50,215 nucleotides of DNA from Spirogloea muscicola (Eukaryota; Streptophyta; Zygnematophyceae; Spirogloeales; Spirogloeaceae): contig WELB01000134.1 of assembly GCA_009602725.1 (NCBI GenBank), positions 327,028-377,242 of the forward strand. Direction: 5' to 3'. Below the pieces are notes generated by a model. It was given only the letters and a program-made list of their open reading frames with translations. It was not told the origin of the DNA and did no database searches. Of this stretch, positions 46,346 to 50,215 are shown piece after piece. How positions within the stretch are numbered: the first letter of the stretch is position 1; every line of letters begins with the position of its first letter. Made by a program: the position numbers and the translations under genes.

Positions 46346-46449
46346 AGGGGTTACTGAGTGGTTAGTAGCTGCTTTGTTTTTTCTTGGGTGCTTGTCATTT
46401 CTGCTGCTTCGCCTTAGGGCTTCGCCTGGCTTCCCCCCCCCTCTTCTTG

Positions 46450-46515
46450 TACTCTGTTCATTCTTTTTTGGGCTGGCTGTTCCAGCCCATATTCTCAATG
46501 GGCGAGCCCTTCTTC
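46450..46515 (+). repeat. Dispersed repeat, B module between the two LINE relics
   Basis: GTTCATTCTTTTTTGGGCTG, then GCTGTTCCAGCCCATATTCT and CAATGGGCGAGCCCTTCTT. Same arrangement as 14650-14735 and 47005-47065. Confidence 0.7.
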
Positions 46516-46597
46516 TTAGCAGGGGTTACTGAGTGCTTCGTAGCTGCTTAGTATCTTGTTGTGCTTGTTTTCCTCGGTGCTTCCCCTGGCCCCTTCT

Positions 46598-46793
46598 CGA
46601 CCATGGACATAAACGGCGGCTACGGAACGAAGTGGTCTTCCCTCCTCCATCGCCTGGCACTGCATGTCCATGCCCGCCGACGTAGTCGGGCGGGTAGCTC
46701 AGGGAATTTTAGCGTCCCGCAAGCCATGGTTGCATGCTATAGAATGCGGCTATCATTGAGTCTACAGCGCTCCCAGGCACTCGCGATACACTA
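46598..46793 (+). mobile_element. LINE-type reverse-transcriptase tail, relic 2
   Basis: The frame reads MDINGGYGTKWSSLLHRLAL, then a basic insert, then VACYRMRLSLSLQRSQALAI and stop. It aligns with relic 1 (THGALGARWLELLNRL and YRMRLAVSLQRS), so both derive from related elements. It is preceded by a second copy of TTAGCAGGGGTTACTGAGTG at about 46517-46537, so the two relics are arranged in tandem. Confidence 0.55.
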
Positions 46794-46929
46794 GCGTGCT
46801 GGTCGTGCATTAGCCCAGGCTAGTGGCTTCCGTGGTGGTGGTTTGGCGCCTCAGTATAGCTTGTCAGATATGCATGTGCTCACTCGGGGATATCAGTGTC
46901 CCCCTTAGCCAGCTCATTACCCAGTTAAC

Positions 46930-47065
46930 AGGACATTTGTAAGGCTAGAATTGGCCTCCCATTCGATTTCATGCGCACCGCGCGCCTTCTCTCTTCTCGT
47001 GCTTTGTTCATTCGTTTTTGGGCTGGCTTTTTTCAGCCCCTATCCTCAATAGCCGAGCCCTTCTT
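46930..47065 (+). repeat. Dispersed repeat, A module followed by B module
   Basis: ACATTTGTAAGGCTAGAATT, then GGCCTCCCATTCGATTTCAT and GCGCACCGCGCGCCTTCTCT, immediately followed by GTTCATTCGTTTTTGGGCTG and GCTTTTTTCAGCCCC. This copy shows both modules next to each other in one orientation. Confidence 0.8.
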
Positions 47066-48026
47066 CTGACTTGACCGCTCTGTCACTTCGCCCACGCTCT
47101 TCCCAGCTGCTGGGGCAGGACTCTTCCCCTCTTTCCCCTCCCCTCTTTCCCCTTCCTTCATGTTCATCTGGTGCGCTAGCTTATTCATTTCTTGTCAGGA
47201 GGCAGTGGCCTCAGCATGCTGCGGGCCACCCTCCAAATATGTACTTGGCCGTCATGGCGTATCCCACTCGTTCGCACACAAGCCATGAAGCCCTCACTCT
47301 TTCACATAGCTGCCTTGTGCATTCCTCGCCAACCCCTCTCGATTTGCCGCCAAATCTGATCTCACTCGATGACTCGATGACTCCCACTTGGCAGCCCCAT
47401 ATGATCCTTGGCCTCAGCCTCTTCTTTTGTCCCTCCATTCTTGCCATGAGACTGCCAGGCCACAAACTTGTCATCAACACCAGCACTTCTACATGCTTTT
47501 GACTTGCACTGTGCTCCTCTGTGGCCCCTGAGGTCGGCGCAAGAATGGACTATCCAGCCCAACACTGCAACACCTTCCTCAGCTCTCTGCTTCGCCCTTG
47601 TAGTCGAGGTTAACACCCAAATCAGCGCTCCCAAGGGTGCTATCTACAGTGCTGCACGCAAGCAGGGGTGCCGCTGTCTATTCAGTTGTGCCATTGGTCG
47701 AGTGAGAACCCAACTCCATATGTAGATTTTAGAAGAAGAAGATGACTGACCTATACATCAATGATTGTTGAGGACCAAAAGAGGAAATGTTCGGAGCTCT
47801 GTTGGCTCTCGCGCACTGTGACCTTGAATGTGGTCCCATATCTTTACATGTGACCAGCTGTTTCCACAAGCTGATCCTGGTCACTGGCAGGTCAAAGCAT
47901 GTAGAACTTGCTGCCCAAACCTTAGAACTCTGTCAGGAAAAGCTTCAAGGTATATGGTCGTGCCGGCTCTTTCCAGCTAGTGCTGCTTGTGCAGTGCGGG
48001 GGAGGGGACTCCTGCTGTTATGAAGG

Positions 48027-50215
48027 TCAAGAGATGGCGAGGCTGCTCTCAGCTGCTGCCGCAGCTTTGTCCAATTCACCAGTGAGCAGAGGTGCGGACG
48101 ATGTCACCAGCCTCCCATTATCAAGCTTCTCAATCTTGATCTCCAGCAAACGTTCTACTACTTGCCGGCAGATGGGGCACTTGTTTGTCTGATATCGAAG
48201 TACCTTGGCACACCCGCTGCACATGCACTGCTCACCAAAAAAGAGCTGACTTAGTCAGTAGCATTTACGAAGTGCGTGTGATTGTTGTCAAAGTAATAAG
48301 TGCAGTATAATAGGAGCCCACAGTGGCAAATAGGGCACATGAATAGAGCACATCAGGCTCTGCAGGGGCATTATTGTGTGCGGCACCCAAGGCTGGACGA
48401 TGACAACAAAGTGAAGAGCAGCCTCACCATGTGCCGGCATGGAAGTACTGTAGTGTCCCTTGGATTGGACATGCAGATGACACATTCCTTCCCAATGTCC
48501 GCAAGCTCGCTGCCATCAGCAGTCACTGCTGCACCGCCCTGCTCAATGCCGTAGATTTCCTGCAAAAAAAGTTGCTTCTTGACCTAAAGTCTCAAACAAG
48601 CACATCATGGACATGACAAGCAAAATTCTGAGGCCTAAATATGCCGCTCCTGGAATAAGACAGGACAATCAACCATGCAAGGAGGACCTATTCATCCAGT
48701 TTAGCATCGTCATACCTGGAGCTCATAGCGCATTCCATCCACCCAGATTTTCTGTTTCAACACCTTGACGGCCCACTGTCCTTCCTCCCTCCTCTCTACA
48801 AGCGCGTATGTGGTCTGGCTCTGGACAGAGTTGGGCAATTTGGCCCCGGGCGGGCTGCTAAGCGGACCTGCAGCGTCAGTGGGCACTGTCTCCGTCCGCA
48901 CCACCAAGGGATACACATCCCCCGGCCACTCCTTGGCCAGATCCGTGTAGGCAAATCTGAAGACAACACAGAGGAGGCCCACGCCTGAGCCTGGCAGGGT
49001 TGAAATTGTGGGGTCTAAACTCACTAGAAGCACACATGAGCAAGCAAATCCCTACCAACATGGAAATGGAAGCTTTTGCCATCTGATCAGAAGTAATGAC
49101 ACTCCTAGATACTCTCACACTTCCACTGAGCCTCTTCCAGAGGAACAGCCATCACATGCATTTGAGTCGAGCAACCCCGAGGTGCCAGGAAGTGCCACGT
49201 CCAGAAGTGCCATGACAAGGAACCTGGTCCTTTCCGGACATCCTACCAGTGGTGTCCGCAAATGGTGCACATCAGAGCATGATGCGGCGCTAACCAAGAA
49301 TTGCTCACTTAGAGAGGTCGATGCCCGTCCCGGGTGTCTGGCAGAAGCGCTGACCGAGGCCCTTGTCAAAGTGGACTCGGCAAGGCTGGTGTAGGGCCGG
49401 CTTGATAGGAGTGAAACTGCAGCCAGACCCCTCTTTGGCCACAAAGAAGATGCAGATGCTGGTGCATGGCAACAGAATCTCACGAATTGGTGACTGGATA
49501 CTGTTTCTCAATTGAGGCTGTCAGAACTTTTTACTTTTCTCCAACACCCAAGTAATAAAACTGCGATTGGTGACAGACTAAAAGACCTCACGTACAAGAA
49601 TACTGAGGGAGCACAGACCTGCCGGGCACAGTGGCATCGAAGGTGAAGGCAACAAGGTGCTGCCCAAGGTTCTCAGGGTCCTCCTCTAGCCGCAACGTGG
49701 CCCTCTTCAGATTGACGTCGTTGCGGATGGTGTGGGTCTTGGAGATCTGGTCGTCCAGGGGAGGGACCATGGCAGGAGGAGCATGCGGCATGCCGCCGTG
49801 GCTGTGGGGGTTGTGAATTGCCTGACCCCCTCCCATGAGGAACTGCAGGAGCACGCGCCCACTTCGGGCTGTGAGTGAAGCCCCGAGTGCGCAGTCACGA
49901 GCCGAGCCTCTTGACGCCACCGAGGACCGGAAGCAGGCCCAGGGCGAGGGGCGAGGGCGAGCGCCAGCGCCATGGATGCCGGGAGAGGGCAGGAGGGGGA
50001 CCGGAGACTGGAGGTGGGCCAGACCTGGCCGTTGGTGGGGAGCAGGTACGGCTGCGCCTGCTGGCGGTAGTAGGGCGGAGGCACCTGCGGGCGGTACCAG
50101 GTGGCCGCATAGGGCGGGGGGTAGGGGTAGGGCGGCGGCGGCGGCGGGGCTGCCGCGTGGGCCGGGTAGCCGGCGGGCGGCGGCGCGGGGAGCTGCAGCG
50201 GCGGCGGCAGGTGGA
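48027..50215 (-). CDS. LOG2/MGRN1-type RING E3 ubiquitin ligase, 5' end outside window
   Basis: Six exons are visible on the minus strand: 50215-50025 (continuing beyond the edge), 49842-49619, 49458-49309, 48956-48716, 48559-48428 and 48227-48027; 378 residues plus stop, phases agree. The family (Arabidopsis LOG2/LUL, animal MGRN1) are membrane-associated E3 ligases; LOG2 helps control amino-acid export through GDU1. The visible N-terminus is Pro/Tyr-rich ([14 protein letters not shown]). A DAR2-like domain follows: [60 protein letters not shown]. The RING is near the end: [40 protein letters not shown], then [11 protein letters not shown] poly-Ala stretch precedes the stop. The start codon, and any N-terminal myristoylation site typical of the family, lie outside. 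Confidence 0.93.

Larger units (their letters stand above)
44476..48026. other. Transposon-derived gap with repeats and LINE relics
   Basis: It begins at the n with AT-richer DNA, then a GGC tract (44691-44745) followed by repeat-family copies (45080-45575), two reverse-transcriptase tail relics (46024-46345 and 46598-46793), a further repeat copy (46930-47065) and about 1 kb of unassigned sequence up to the 3' end of the RING gene. Open frames such as 44514-45170 minus and 47071-47502 plus consist of repeat or low-complexity sequence. No intact gene seen. Confidence 0.65.

Overview
This window is nuclear DNA of a green-lineage eukaryote, most likely a unicellular or simple green alga. The genes are split by many short introns (about 60-770 bp, mostly GT-AG, a few GC-AG). 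Their products are plant-type: plastid-division FtsZ1, the plastid protein EGY3, plastid ribosomal protein uL15, a DnaJ-DUF3444 protein, a plant-class PI4-kinase gamma and a LOG2/MGRN1-type RING ligase. I see no prokaryotic operons, rRNA, tRNA or CRISPR. I cannot tell chlorophyte from streptophyte alga from this sequence alone.

Layout, left to right: an unidentified helical protein gene that appears to enter from the left edge (+, ~2-4873+); intergenic repeats; DnaJ-DUF3444 (+, 6786-10216); FtsZ1 (-, 11751-14078); a repeat-rich divergent gap; an importin-7/8/SAD2-type beta-karyopherin in 22 exons (+, 16971-24498); a mitochondrial porin VDAC (-, 25530-27693); a repeat-rich divergent gap; EGY3 (+, 29279-32328); a twin-CX9C CHCHD2/10 (Mix17) homologue (-, 32907-34638); phosphatidylinositol 4-kinase gamma (+, 35685-39027); a HAD subclass-IB phosphatase (-, 39467-41221); plastid uL15 (+, 41434-42829); a YIPF6/YIP4-type Golgi membrane protein (-, 43378-44474, 5' end lost at an n); about 3.5 kb of transposon-derived sequence including two LINE-type reverse-transcriptase tail relics; and a LOG2/MGRN1-like E3 ligase (-, 48027-50215, running off the right edge). 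For ten genes I closed exon-by-exon models whose reading phases agree across every intron, and the lengths match the families (for example 1033 aa for the importin, 441 aa for FtsZ1, 274 aa for VDAC and 567 aa for the EGY3 model).

The genes are ordinary housekeeping and organelle genes and do not form one pathway. Several act in the plastid (FtsZ1, EGY3, uL15), two in mitochondria (VDAC, CHCHD2-like), and the rest in the nucleus, endomembranes or cytosol. What stands out is the arrangement and the non-coding DNA: strictly alternating strands over ten consecutive genes, CCG-rich sense-strand leaders at most gene starts, a dispersed composite repeat in most large gaps, several GC-AG introns, one intron flanked by a perfect 15-bp direct repeat, and single n characters that mostly sit in GC-rich gene starts. 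I did not find a convincing new multi-gene system; the best candidate for something undescribed is the unrecognised gene at the left end.
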